The notes beneath the pieces were generated by a model. It was not told the DNA's origin. It saw only the letters and a list, made by a program, of their open reading frames with translations, and did not search any database. The position numbers and the translations under genes are program-made. Source: Larimichthys crocea (taxonomy: Eukaryota > Chordata > Actinopteri > Sciaenidae). From it: a stretch of DNA of 64,000 nucleotides. Shown one piece after another: positions 1-14,215 of the stretch. The stretch is taken from positions 1,632,701-1,696,700 of the forward strand of contig NC_040016.1 of assembly GCF_000972845.2 (NCBI RefSeq). Direction: 5' to 3'. Within the stretch, counting starts at the first letter, position 1; each line of letters starts with the position of its first letter.

Positions 1-232
1 TTGATAAGTCGGTATGTCACCAACACTCAGGGGGTTAGTCAGCTATTTGAATGACTTAGACACAGACAGTTTCAGTTTCACTAACACAGTGTGACTTGTG
101 TTCATGTGTTGGTCAGTGTAAGATCAGGCTGGTTGCCAGGTTTCTGCTCAAGGGCACTTCAGCAGGTTGTATGATGGCCTCTTTAACCAGTCAGTCTTTT
201 TTCTACTGCTTATTATAAGAGGTTTATTTATA

Positions 233-236
233 GATT

Positions 237-280
<44 letters not shown>

Positions 281-473
281 TACTTTATTTATCCCAAGCT
301 GGGAAATTATAGTGCAGCAGCATTACACAAAGTGACAAGTGACAACAAAGAATAAAAATATACTATAAAGCAAAATATACATAATAAAATATCAAAAAAG
401 CAATAGTAAATACGATAAAATAAAATATATTGTACAGAGGTATATACAGCAGTACAGAGGTATATACAGCAGT
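233..473 (-). mobile_element. 3' end of a teleost LINE (Rex/RTE-like) with (TATC)n tail
   Basis: Read on the minus strand, an A/T-rich body ends in TTTCCCAGCTTGGGATAAAT then AAAGTATA and a (TATC)n tail, which on the plus strand is the GATA array at about 233-281. This 'AATAAAGTATCTATC' type of ending recurs in teleost genomes as the tail of 5'-truncated non-LTR retroposons. The exact family is not assigned. The upper-coordinate boundary near 473 is uncertain. Confidence 0.5.
433..472. repeat. Two-copy 20-bp tandem duplication
   Basis: The unit TACAGAGGTATATACAGCAG occurs twice in direct succession at 433-452 and 453-472 with no mismatch. It lies at the junction of the LINE fragment and the exon 2 acceptor region. 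Confidence 0.85.
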
Positions 474-515
474 TTGTGTGTGTGCACATTTGTTCATTCT
501 CAAATTTCCGTCCAG

Positions 516-612
516 CTCTCAGAGGATGTGCTCCGGCGGATGAGGGAATCTCAGGGGTATGACAGCGCCAAGCCACCACCATCTTTGCCAGACAGTCTCA
601 AACCACCGTCAA
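516..612 (+). CDS. chchd6: chchd6 exon 2
   Basis: The exon starts after the acceptor tccag at 511-515 and ends before the donor gtaagt at 613. It is 97 nt, entering in phase 0 and leaving one base of a split serine codon. It encodes LSEDVLRRMRES and then a Pro/Ser-rich stretch, matching the conserved LSENV-x-RMKE block of CHCHD3/6 N-terminal regions. The pyrimidine tract is modest, and a LINE tail ends about 43 bp upstream of the exon. Confidence 0.85.
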
Positions 613-3600
613 GTAAGTCAAAGACATTTCCTTTCTCACAGAGCTCCCATTGGGAGCCTCACTATGTCAGCAAACATGTGGCTGATGAGAACAGTAGGTC
701 AGTTTACTGCTGTGTGACTTTTTCCACATTGTTTGTTATGAAAACTGTGTCATTTATGTGCTCAAAATTTAAGAGCAAGCATAACAGATATTAAAATATT
801 CTTGCATTTACTTTACATTTAGCTGTTACTTGAGTCAAAGTTATGGCCAGTGTTAGTCTTACTATAATAGTTTAGTTTGTAAGATAGATGTGATGCCCAC
901 AGGGGATGTGATTGACCAGGTTTTAATCTCTTTGTTGCTCTTCCTACTCTGTTCTGCATTCTGATCCATATTACAATCACCAATAATACTGATATTGATC
1001 CAAATTTATTTATCCTTATTGATTTTCAGGTCCAAAACCAACGAGTCCCTCCACTACAGAAGTACATGAAGAAATGCGCAAAAAGTGGGTGCTCCTCATG
1101 TCAAAATCACTGCCCATTTTTGTTGTTATTCAGACATGTGGTGGCCTGCTGTAACTTAGTGTAATGTATTAAATGATTAATTATTATTTGGACTTAACGT
1201 GTCGATTATAACTTCAGCTTGATAAATGCAGAATATTTGATCCTATCTTATATTTTCCTATAATTAAGTTGGGCCTTCTGTGTTGACACAGGCAGCTAGT
1301 AGCCAGTGGTGGTGATAGATGTGTAAAATAGCTGGCACTTAATGCTAATGTGTAATGTTTATAGAGAATGTACACATGTCGGGTGGCCTGTCAACACTGC
1401 CCGTGTTGATTTACTCTGTCTGTATAGCAGGCATGTTGCTATGTTCCTGGAATGCTCATAGAGTATCCTGAGCCTCTATAGATTTACAAGTTGGCAAGGC
1501 CCACAGTTTTTACCCTCTCGCTGTAAAGACTACATTAAAACATTCATGTATTTGAATGTAGGTTCATGTGTAGTCTCTCTGTGTGAACAAGGCCGTGCAT
1601 GTCTAGCAGTCCGTCTCTGCTGAAGGTTAAAACCGTTCTTATCTTTCTCTACTTTAGTTATGAGCGTCAACAGGCGCTGGTGCAGGAGCAGTTGGCCCAG
1701 CTGGCCCAGAGGGAGAGAGAGTCAGCAACAACCACAGGCCTGGATGAGCTGAACCCTGCCCTCATCATCGAGAAAGCAAAGGCTCATGAAGAGCAAGAAA
1801 AGGCCAAGATACTGGTGAGTGATGCTTTTTAGGTCTATACCATGTGTTGGGGGTTGTGTTTTCTTCTAGTGGGCCTGATGAGTTGTACTTTTTTTGTACT
1901 GAAAACTTTTGATTTGATAATTTACACTTTGCCAAGAAGCAGACCTGCTCTATTACACAGAAGCTGTGACGACGCTCCTTTAGCATCTATTCAGTCAAAT
2001 TTATTAGAACAGCGATAATTTACTTTTTATTCTGACACCTTTTAACAAAAATGAGTCTCCAACCTAAAGGTCCAAGATTTAACACCTACTCCTGGCTCAT
2101 TTTACTAAACCTGCCTTAGTAAGAAAATACTGCTTAAATGTTAAAATAAATGTTTTGGAATTTAAATGTTATAACATTTAATGACTTGTAATAATCATAT
2201 TTTGTGTCATCTCATGCAGAGAGATTTTTATGTCGGCGTTTAAAAGTTTGAAACAGAATTTCACCACTTTTCTATAAAATGATGCCAGTGACTTGTCAGC
2301 CTCAGGCCATTTCAATTAAAGGGTGAAATAGGCAAATTACATTTTAATATTATAAACATCCATCAGACACTTTTTATTACTTCAGGCTAAGAATCATGCA
2401 GTGTTCTAAAGTCAACATGATCACACATTTTCCAATACACATTTTTGTATTATTGAGCAGAAATAGATTTCTTTTTTTCCACAAACCTTATGCATTAGTC
2501 AACAGTGCCCTCTACTGTCAAGATGTTGAATGGCACCCATGGGCTGAGGCACTGGGGAATTATTGAATTATCAGGATGTAAGGTTGTCATGACACCAGAA
2601 TCCTTCCATCCATTTCTGTAACCGCGTGTCCTCATTAGAGTCGCGGAGACACCAGAATAGAAAAACACAAAATAGGATTTATTTTTCATTTTCTTGAAAT
2701 GAACAGCCTGCACACAGAACACATATAGAGGAGCAGTTGCAAAGTTTCCCACAAAATGAAGATGTGTAACTGGGGTTTGATTTGATTTAAATACATTACC
2801 ATATTTCTAGTAAGTTGTTTTCTTTCACCATTTTAATTCTCCACCTCATTGTAGTGTTTGTTCACAAACTACTTTAACCCGCTTAGCTTTCTCTGTTCCC
2901 AACACCTACACAGCTGCACACACACTAACTGTGCCCCACCTCCTTCTGTCACTCTCTCTCACTGTATCATTCAGAGGCATCAGTATTTTTATAAAGTCGC
3001 CCAGAAAACACAACTTACACTTTGGCTATTCTGTTTTCACAGCAGCAGGTGAGCCGCGTGTGGAGAAGGCTTGTTGATAATGACATAGCCTATTGAAACC
3101 AACGTGGTACCGGCCAGGTGTGTTTACTGTTTACTGTTGAGGTCTGTGCTTATGAAGTAAACACTGCGTTGCGTGTCCGCGTCTTTGACGTTATACCGGT
3201 CTCTCTCTCTCTGTGTCTCTGCAGCAGAGCTCTGCGAGCAGTAGACTGCACAGAGGAAGAGAGTTAGGTGGTGATTGTCAATCGGGTTAATCAGTTGCAT
3301 ATGGCGTCATTCTGATTGTAGATCCCCTTCTTAATAACCTTTGTACTTTAGATAGAAAAGATGTACTTTTAACACATTTTTATAAAAGCAGACTATCAAA
3401 CATCAGAGTGAAAGTGATTAGGCTATTCTAAATATAAATATATATCTAAATATATCAGTCAGCCCTTCCTCAGCTGTTCTCTGCTCTGAATAGATTATGT
3501 GAGTGGTGTGAGGTCACCGTTAATATAATGGCAGAGATGTGCAGTATCTGTACTTTATCGGAGCAGAGAAATCCTTGATGTTCCTCGAGCCTGTTGGGGT

Positions 3601-5272
3601 ATGATCATCTATTTCAACAGTTTCAACAGGTTTTCAATATCGGATGGAAACAGGAACATGAGCGATGCTGTCTTCTACTATGAATGTTAACCTGTAATCT
3701 GATTACCTCCAGCAGTAGACTGCTTCTAAAAGGCCATGTAAACCAGAAATCTGTTTCTGTAATGCACTTAGATGTAGTGATTGCGGTGGTTATTGTCTGC
3801 ATGTGCTTTCTGTAATATCACTGCTTTGTCACTATTTCATATGTGCTTATTGACACGTAGAGACGTGATTGCCAGAGAGATTTGTATGTTTAAACAGTGT
3901 GTGTGTGTGTGTGTGTGTGTTAACCCTCGAGGACCTATTTCTGTTACTTACATGTATATTGATTAGCAGAGATCTATTGGCGATCATTAATTTGCAACTC
4001 CCTCCCCTGGTGTTTTTTCAACTCGCTTCTCTCTGATAAAATTAAACATGGTGGATATCCTGCAGGCCTCTCTCTCTCATCTCCAATTGATTTGTCCCTC
4101 AGTGTCTTTTCAGTGTGCCAGCCAGCTGCAATGAATACTGAATGAAGCCGCTGGCTTAGCTTACACTGATACGGGCTCCAATCATTTAATGATGTTGCAA
4201 CGCAATGTGAAACCGAACACTCTTACCTCACAACTTTGTTTTCTACTTTTTCTGACATAACAAGCCAATACAGACTGTTACTTAGATTAAAGGTTTCTTA
4301 TAAGTGTGCCTGCGTGCCCAATTAAAAGGAAGCAGCCACAAAGCAGAATTGTATCTGTATGTTTAAGTTAAAAGAAGGGGGAAATTTTAGCACCTCTCAA
4401 GTGATGATAGATTTGAAGTTGATTGTGTGCGAGAAGTCTAGACAGCATATGACTCCCCCATCGTCTCCCGCTTTCCACCTTTTCCTCTTTCTCACCTGTC
4501 CTTCTTGTTCGGTCTCACCTCTGGCTCTCACTTTTTTCTGTTTAACTGTCTAACATATTCATTGTTCCCAGCTTGATTTCTTCGCTGTCAAAAATGTGAC
4601 ACATGCTTTTAACAACCCCCCAAAAAAAGACCCGAAACCGCAAGACTGAACACAATTCACTCCTAGGATTAAAAAGAAGGATGTGCTTGGTTTATATATT
4701 TTTGTTGCATTGCTTCAGCTTTTGAGGAGATTGAAAGTACCTGATTCAAGAGCACTGACACACACAAAAAAAAAATCTCTCAGCCTAGCAGGTGGTCTTC
4801 CCTCTCTTCTTTGCATTTCCCATCAACCTTGCTTCCCCCGGCAACAACGCAGCTGGAGGCTTAAAGAAAAACTCTCCACTTTGAGTAGTTTAGGAGCTAC
4901 CTTATTTCCCAGAGGAGAAGACAGACTCATACACACAAACATACATTTACACATACTGCAGTGACGCTATCACAATTCAGAAACACATACATAGGGGCTC
5001 TTTAGTAGGTAGGCTATGTGTTAGTGCTGGGGTAAGGAGGAGGTGGAGGCAACACCTGTCAGAGAACTGAGCTGCTCTTCACACCGCCTCAGGCTGCCTG
5101 TCACAAACACTCATATTAGCCATTTACTCCTGTCTCGGCGCCAATCGCCACCACTGGGATTGTATTTGTGTGTGTGTATATATATATATATATACACTAA
5201 TTATAATAATATAGATTATAGTATGCATCTGTGTGCATTAAACAGGCTCTGAGTCGAATTTACATCAGAGGA

Positions 5273-5343
<71 letters not shown>

Positions 5344-8300
5344 TAATAGTTACCAGCTACCCCTCCACCTTCATTCTATATTTTTTAAATAAGTTTGCAA
5401 AGCTGATATCATAGACATTAGGAAATGTGGCAACCGGTGTCTACAATCATTTATTTGATGTGCAAGCTTCTACTTCCACATCCCCATTGTCATGATGACA
5501 TCCAGCTTTTTCACCCCGCCTACAAAAGTGCTCCTTTGACAGCATATGCTGAGCTTGTCTTTTCAAACATGTCACCCTACCTTGTTCTGAGACTACATTT
5601 AGGCCTTACACCTTGAGTGAAGACACAGAAGAGATGACAAGTTACATTAACACCTAGTCTCTTCTCCCCTCCTTTCTTTCATTAGCACCTCCTGTGTTTG
5701 TTTTCTTCCCCCGACTATTCTTTCCACCTCAGAGGTGTCATCCGTGCTGCAAATAAATGCTATTAGTATGCACAGACATTCAGAGCAACACACACACACA
5801 CAGATAATTACAAGCATCTGCTTTAAAGCTATTGAATTTCAGAATCTTCTCAGCTGGGTGAGAAGAATAGACTTTACTACGTGTTTGGGGGTCGAGGGTG
5901 AGTGTTTGTAACCTGTCAGCTGATTTTCTTTTCATCGAGTGTATTTAAAAGGGAGCTTTTATCTGCTGCAAAACAATGATGGATAACAGCATAACATGGT
6001 GCAGGTTTAATTCAGACCAGCTTAGTAGAAAGAACAAGCAGACAGACAAATTCCCCATACCTCCACCAAGAAGTTTATTATCCCTGTAGCTAATATCATC
6101 AGTTTTAGTGTCATACTGCCTCCTTGTTTTACTGTTAAAACCCAGGAGAGACATTTCCTTGACTCCTCACAAACTTCATCAATAAAGTAATGACTTGAGG
6201 TGACACTTTGCTTTCAATCTATCATATATATCACATTTCCCCATGGTCAAAATGAGGCAAAAAGCCAAATCAGTTTTTCTGAGATTTGATGGTAATAAAG
6301 CCGTGAAACTGTAGGCAGTGACAGATTTTATGTAAAAAATAAAAATAAAAAAATAAATAAAAAAAACATGGACATCTTTAATTTAACTGTAAATAATGAT
6401 GTCTTGATCTGAGGATTCTGTCAGTAAGACAGGTTGAGCTGAAATGTGTGATGAGAGGTGATGCGCCCATTTGGTCACTCCTGATGTCCCTGTTTTCTCA
6501 CAACCTCGTCTTCTTTCTTTAAACAACCCAGACAGATTGTTATGTAGGCAGTTAAATATCAAACCGGGTCGTTTTGTCATGTTATGTATATTATTTCTAA
6601 TTAACTTGCAGTATAGGCACACACATTTAACCACCATATTACCTGTAGCTGCATGTTTTCAGTTATTGATTGGTATGTTATTGATTGGTATTTGTATATG
6701 AGGAAACAGGCTGTATCCCCATAACTGGTCACTAGATGGCATTGTTGAAGCATGTTTGGTTCACCAGGCGATATATAAAGTAGGATGGATGCGTGCTCTG
6801 CACAGCAGCATGTGCTCCTGGGCAACATGTTCTCCCAGCATTTATTCCTCCTCCCTGTCTCTCGTGTTTTTATCTTTCCCTTCTCAACCCCTCAGTCCCT
6901 ATCCTTAGTGTCTGTGTCTTTGTGTGAATGATGACTCAGAGTGAAGCATTTGACACTGTCCAAAAGAAAGATGATGAAAACCAGGGTGAAATGCCCCAGC
7001 ATTCATTAAAGTCAGACCTGAGATGACAAACACTCAGACCACAGCGGATGATGCCACACATGTTAACAGTATTGCCCTGCTGCTGTGTAGAAGCACTAGG
7101 AAATGACACTTTACAAGGGCGGAAAATGTGTTTTGCACTGAATATGCAGCCTTTCAGTTACAAGATGTTCTCGCTAACCAGCAGGCGCCCCTGCTGTCTC
7201 AGTCTTAAAGACTTTTGATCACAGAATATAATTCACTGTAATACATTTATTTGTTTGTCTCCTTTACTTTGATTGATTTTATACATATATTTCAACACGA
7301 TGTTGAGAATTGAATGTCTCATTTATCTCCTTTTATTAGATATTGTAGGTATTCCTAAATATTATTGAATCTGCGGTATGTTTAAAGACTTGATCACATA
7401 TAAATCTATGATTTGAAGGCAAATGTAACATTACTACTCTCCATCTCTTCCCTCCTCACTGAACTGAACTGAAAATCTGTCAATTCATATCACTTCAGCT
7501 GCTTTGGGTGTTTGCTTCCTAGCACCAGATGGACATGTTGTTTGAGCTGCATTCAGCCAATACCAAAATAATCCCTATGGTGGATTTTTCATTCCTTTGA
7601 CCAAAAAATGACAACGTATATATAACATAAGAAGCATGAAAGAAGCAGATGAATGTTCAGCACAAAGCAAATCACACAGCAGCGACCACAGTTATTGGTT
7701 GCAAGCATACAATCTATTATAAAAAACTGCATTTAAGTCAGCCTGGCATTTACACACATGTATTCACATAAAACATGTTTGCTTTGTCCACCAGCACCTC
7801 CTTTTTTTTCCATGACCCACCCATGAGACTGGACTGAAGAGTCATTTTCACCAATATACGGTAGCAGTCAGCAGCTAGGGCAGCAAGCACATGGAGGCAT
7901 TAGGCTAGAGAGCTCAGAGAAAGAGAAACGTGGACAGGGACGGGCTACTGGAGCTGAAAGGCGGAGAGAAGAGACTTGGAGCGTGGTATAGTAATAGATT
8001 CAGATGTCTGGCTCCGACAGCCAGCCAGCTAGATAGCCAACACTGCTTGTTAGCCAGAGGAAGAGGGTGGGAGACGGAGAAAGGGGGAAAGGGAGAGACG
8101 AGGGAATCCAGACGACAGGGTGAGAGGAGATAGATGGATCAATGAAAAAGGAAAAAAGAATGAATTGTAAAAACAAGCTGAGATATGACAGTGGAGGAAA
8201 AGAAGTTTACATTGGGGTGGGTGGACATTAGCCTTCACTGTAGTGATGGCTTTTGAGTCTGCAAGTGTTGCATACTGTGAGGGCGCACAAATGCACACAC

Positions 8301-10150
8301 ACACTCATATATAGACTCTGCATTTCTTTCTCAAAGAAACCGACAGTGTAAAATTTAACAGCAATTCAGACACACACACACATTCGCACACGGCTAAACC
8401 ACTTGTTATCAGCTAGTGTAATCACAGACTTGACATCTTTTCTGCATGTTAAAGCAGCTAAGCCCTTTGTGCGCGCTCACACACATACGCACACGTGTAC
8501 AGTACTCCCCTGTCGTCTCGAACAGCGGTAATTGCTGACGAGCAGAGCGCTCGCCGGATGAGGAGATTTTGATCGGCGCACAGCAGTAAGAGAGGGAGGT
8601 GTTGGCACAAATCCTGTCGGTTCAAAGGACAAATGTGTAGGAGTGGAATACCTCTCCCATCAGAGAGCAGTCCTGGCGTAATGAGACAGCTGGATAAGAC
8701 TTATTATCTAAAGGAAATATAATGTTTCCCAGATGCTTGTGCAAATATTGGGGAATAAAGATTTATATTGGAGCAATCAAAGTATGAGTCAGAGGATCTT
8801 AGTTTTAAGATTAATCTTAAGATTTTGATATCACATCTATTTAAATTTATCGCAGTCAAAAATAAAAGGGGTAGACAGTCGTATGTCACTGATTTTACGA
8901 CACTGAATTTGATTTGTTTGGCCGTTTATTTTAGGATTACAAGTTTATGAACAGATTCTTTCTGGATATTCCTTTGTCAGAAAATTGGTAGTGGCATTTT
9001 TCTTCAAATTTGAACTTTTAAAGATTTTAGTCAACAAGCGAAACCATACATGTGGTTAGGATGAGGGAACTTGTTCCTGTTGTTGGATTAAAACAGCTAG
9101 AGCTAATCAGAGCCCAGTCTGAACAAACTGTTCCTGTCCACAGTCAATAAGATGTTTCCAGAGCAGATAAAGTTGGATCTTAAAAAGTTTAACTTGTGTT
9201 AATGTAAAGAAAATTTGAGCAAATGAGAATTTTGAAAATGCTTCCACCATTTCCTCCATCCTTCATTCCCCTCTTATTCACCTGGCATCTCTCTTTCTCC
9301 ATCCTCAGTGACTCTCGTTTTCTCCGTCTCTGTGACAGTCTGTGGTGGGAAAGCAGGCTGATGATGAAGTGTTAATTCATTTATCCTCCCCCGGCTATGT
9401 GACGAGAACACACATTTAATGAGCAAACAGCTAGACTAACCAATTCATGCCTCCAGTATTTCTGCTGCACTGCGTGCATGCTGATGTTCATGTGTTTTTT
9501 TTTTGTCAGTATGCAGGTGTGTACATCACCCACAAGTGTTAGTGCGATGATTCGTACATAAGTATTTGAACTGCTGTCCTGTTCTCCTGATAGAGGCTGT
9601 ACATTTGGTATGTAAGCCTCTAACTCTGATGCAGAGACCTGGAAAAGCTTCAGCTTGTCACTTGATGAAGTGCTGGCAAAAACCTGACTAACTAACCGCC
9701 AGTGATTTAGACGGAACCTCCAACCTTAAACAGAGTTACAAAAAGGTTTGCTGCCTTCAGACCTGCACATACATACTGAATTGCTATGAACTGACAAGTC
9801 ATTTATCATATAGGGTTATGTGTACATTATTTGATGCCATATGGCAGAAAAAGTAGTCAAGGTACGTATGGTGGCATAGATTTGCTGATGCAGGGAGCAA
9901 ATTTAATACAATTAATAATGACTCACGAATGTACATGATGTGGTTCGTCTTCAGTGTGTTGGGTATGTTCTCTTTTGTCTGTGTGTGTGTGTGTGTGAGA
10001 GAGAAAGTAGGCCATGTTACATTTTACACATGTCGAGGAAACACCCCTGCTGCTTGTAAATTAACATTAAAGCAGCGGTAAGACCTTTTGGTTCAGTTTT
10101 TAAGTTAATGAAATGGTGATGTAGATAACAGTGATTGTGAGTTGCTAAGC

Positions 10151-10186
<36 letters not shown>

Positions 10187-13100
10187 CTGCACACTGTGGA
10201 TCTCTATACTATGCCTTCAAATCCACACAAGTTAGGCAACAGCATCGAGCAAACAAGAGCTTGGGTGAAAGCACTCAGCTGTACTAATGGCATTTATTAC
10301 TGGCAAACATGATGAATGTGCATACAGTACTTATTCCCATAGAGATATGCCAGGAAGAAATCTGTCAGTGAATTAGCTCTTATTCTCTCCTCTCTGCCTG
10401 TATTTCTGTCTTTCTCCCTAATTAAAAAGCCAAATCAGGTTTGACTGCACATACTGTGTCTGCCAGTGACATTCTCCAGCCTAATCCTTGTTTTAGCCCT
10501 CTTTCCTCGTCTCTCTCTCTTTCTCTCTTCGCTCCTGACTCCGAAGTAGAAAACCACACCAAAATCTTTTCTCCCCAAACACGTAGATTTATTCAAATGT
10601 AGCATTTGCATAATTCAGTATTTACATAATTGATTTCCAGGGAAGCGTTTCTCGCCATGTGAGGTGGTGTTGGAGACCAAAAGGTCTCCTCATCCTGTCA
10701 CATTTCTGTCACTTTTTCTCATTCACTCCGCACACGCACACTGTTGCCAGACCACTGAGGTTTCAAGTCTAAATCGAGCATGAAGCGTTGCCAAGCTGGT
10801 GCATCTGGTGACCCTCATGGTACAACCACAGCAAACGTGATTCAGCTCAGCATAGACAATTGAATGTATTGAGATCGATTAAATCAATGTGTTTTTCTAG
10901 AAGAGGCATTATTAATTTCACTATGCTGGTAAATGATTTGCCCCTTTTCACCTATAAAATAGTTTTGTACATGCAGGAATATTGTTTTTTTATCCAAAGC
11001 AACGTACAAAAAGGCTTTTAATTTATTTGGAGAGAGGAAGCTGGGTCCCTGTCTTCTCATGGGCACAATTCACACTCATTCACATAACTGTGCACCGCTG
11101 TAGATTTTAGACCCTGATGAAACTGGTATCCTAGATGCGTATGGAAAGTGATGAAGAAAGACATATAGAGAAAGGTTCAAAACTCTGGCTTCCTTCTCAC
11201 CTCTGCACAGCTAACCAATCACGAAAGGAAGTGGATGTGAATGTCAGATTGTCAGTTTTGAGAAGTTAGAGGTGGTTGGAGCTATTCAGCCATCTGACAA
11301 GCACTTCTGAAGAAGCATACTTCAGATGGATGGAAGAGAGCAGGTCCTTACTGTGTGTCTTAGAGTAAGTAAAGAAAATGGAGGTTTGTTAAGATTGTTA
11401 TTGTTTAATGTTTTTGCACTAGGTCCATCATCCTGCAGTTAGGTCACATGTTTACTTGAGTGTTCTATTATTTTGCTATGGTTATAGCCATTTTAATATA
11501 TATGCACAGTTTTCTTTTTTTTAAGAAACTATTTATTAAACTGTTAACTATTATTAATGTTTCCTGTTGACTGAGGGATCGCAATTAACTTGATTGATTA
11601 AGCCATAATACTACTTTTACGAGCTAAATCTTGGTAAAAACCTTGAGGAATATATGAGCCTTAGTCTATTTGAAATGCATTCTTGGCCTTTTTTGCTAGC
11701 TCAGTTGATCCAGACTCTTAATGTTCAGACTGAGGCTGCTGACTGCTGGTCACCAGGGAGCTCAGAGCGGCGAAAAAACACAAACGATGAGTAGATGTAC
11801 CTGAAACGCCATCGTCCGCCATGGCCCATGGACTGCACCAAACTGCTTGGGTGTGTGTTTGTCTGCATCTGTATTACAACCAGCCCCTTCACTTCTCTTC
11901 TTAAGTCTATCATCTATGGAAATGGGACCTCCACACTCCTGTGAGCACTCTGCGGGGGTCCACACACACACACACATATTCAGTTTAGGGCCTTCCATCG
12001 AAAAGCAGGGAGGTTAAACAGATGGCATGGGCTGTATCCGTTACACAGATTACCCAACACACACACAGACACACACTTGTGCTGCAACTGGCTTTGTGAG
12101 TTCACCTCATTTAACTGAATGGTGTTTTTATGAGGCATGGCAACATTAGAGCCACCCACCGCTCTAATCTATCCCTTTCTGTTCTGTGTCTAATGCCAGA
12201 CTGGGAGCACTTGGTTTGAGTGGGCAAGGCTAGACGCACCCAGATCTGCTGTCCTGCGTGTCTGTTTTATATACTTCAACTGAATGTTATGTGATTTGGT
12301 GATAAAAGTGTTGGAGCATATGCTGTCATACTGCATTCACACTCATACATACACAGGTCTGTGAATTATCATAACAAAACAGACACTAAGCTGCTACTTC
12401 TCAGTTCTGTCTAGTCCCACTAAGAGCTGTTGTAAAATAGACAATAAACTCACATCTGTATGACATAATTGCGTTTTAAATATTAATGTGCAAGCTGACA
12501 ATTGACTCTCATTCCTGAAATCAAACTGCACTTTGAAATAAATACATTTAATTATTTAAAAGTGATTAGTTTTAATTATGTTTGTGTGTTTCTGTTTTTT
12601 ATTGAAAGCAGTACTTTCACTTTCACAAATCTGTTTGTTGGCCTTATGCAAAGCTGCAGCTGTCTTGAGATTTATGTTTTTTTATTCTTATACAAGGTAA
12701 TCGTTCAGTGATATTTCCGCTACTTGTGGCTACTGTTGTTGTTGTTTCGTTGGATCTTCTTAACTTTTTTATTATCTAAATTTCCTGTCCCTTCATTCAG
12801 GAAATTGTGGATAAAACCATCTTCTCATCTCTTCTCTTCTCAGGATATAATCTAACACCATTTAATTAACGCTATAAACAGATAATACATTTTACAAATA
12901 CTGTTTCCTACACAAGAATCGATGAACTTCTTACAAGTAAAGGCAGCGAGGAGAAACAAGACAGATGGGTGGACAGGGGGTGTGAATGGACAGTTGACAT
13001 GCAGTGAGGATTATGTGCCAGACTCACACCACTACAACATCTTGTGTATTGTTTGGAAACAGTTTAGCTGTCTGTGCTACCAGGATGACCAATATCAAGA

Positions 13101-14157
13101 TTAATGAGTAGAAGCTCGCATGTTGTTTCATCACTTTGGCAAACTAGTATGTTTGCTGGTCACTTTATGCATCATGCGACTGCTGGAGGGCGCAGTTATA
13201 TCGCACAACATCAGGCATCTGGCAGTCTGGGTTTTATGACCAACAAGTAGTCCTCAGCCTAACGTACAGCTTTGGCATAATGGTGTTGATTACTCTATGA
13301 CCAGCTGCACAAACCTTGTTCCTTCTTTGTTCTACTCATATATTCTAGTGTTATCTCTTTCTCTTTGCTCAGTTTTCTCTCATTATCTGTCTCATTCCTG
13401 GCTCTTTCTTCATTTGTCTTTTCTTCACCCACCTTTTCTTTTTATACCTATCTTTTATCCTTCCTGTCTTTGTCTCTCTTCTAACCCTCTTCACACCCTC
13501 ACACCCTCTGCTGTCTCACTAACCCTTATTCCTTCTCTCTCTCATAGCCAGCAGATTTGGATGCCTGGGTAAGCAACACTACCATTGCTGGTGCCTCTAT
13601 TTTATTATTTTTTTAACTCGGGTTTCTCTTCCCTCCTCTCTCTCTCTCTTTTTCTCTCTCTCTCTTCTCTATTCAAATGTCATGTTTTCATTGTGCATTA
13701 AAGCGAAGCTGTGAGTGTGCTGCCGCCACCATTCCACACAACAACACTTTGGGAGGTATTCAGCTAGAAAATTACACATCATCTGTGCTGCTAGCAGAGG
13801 TGATTTTACACACAAACACACACACACACACATATACATATATATATACACACACACACACACACGCACACACTGCCCTTAAGCATCAAACAGCGGCTGA
13901 AGGAAGAAAAAGTGGAGTGAACACCGTATGGAGATTTGGAGATGGAGTCTTTGGTGATGCATCTGTTTGTTAAGTTAGGATAAGATTAGATAACAATAAA
14001 TGTAATGTCAATCTGTAAGTGTGTGTGTATGTCTGCTCACCTGTATTCACCATATGAAGATCAGTAGATCATCCGGAGAATATGCTGTTGCTCCATCTGA
14101 TCTAGTACAGCAATCAGTCACCATTACACCATAGCATAACACTGTGTGTGTGTGTGT

Positions 14158-14215
<58 letters not shown>

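Larger units (their letters stand above)
1..515 (+). other. 3' part of chchd6 intron 1
   Basis: The segment holds unique sequence to about 230, then a GATA microsatellite and LINE tail to 473, then a short stretch leading to the exon 2 acceptor. No coding sequence was seen. Confidence 0.75.

Noticed and set aside
307..582. 91-codon minus-strand open frame
   Set aside because: It is the translated A/T-rich LINE fragment and the antisense of chchd6 exon 2.
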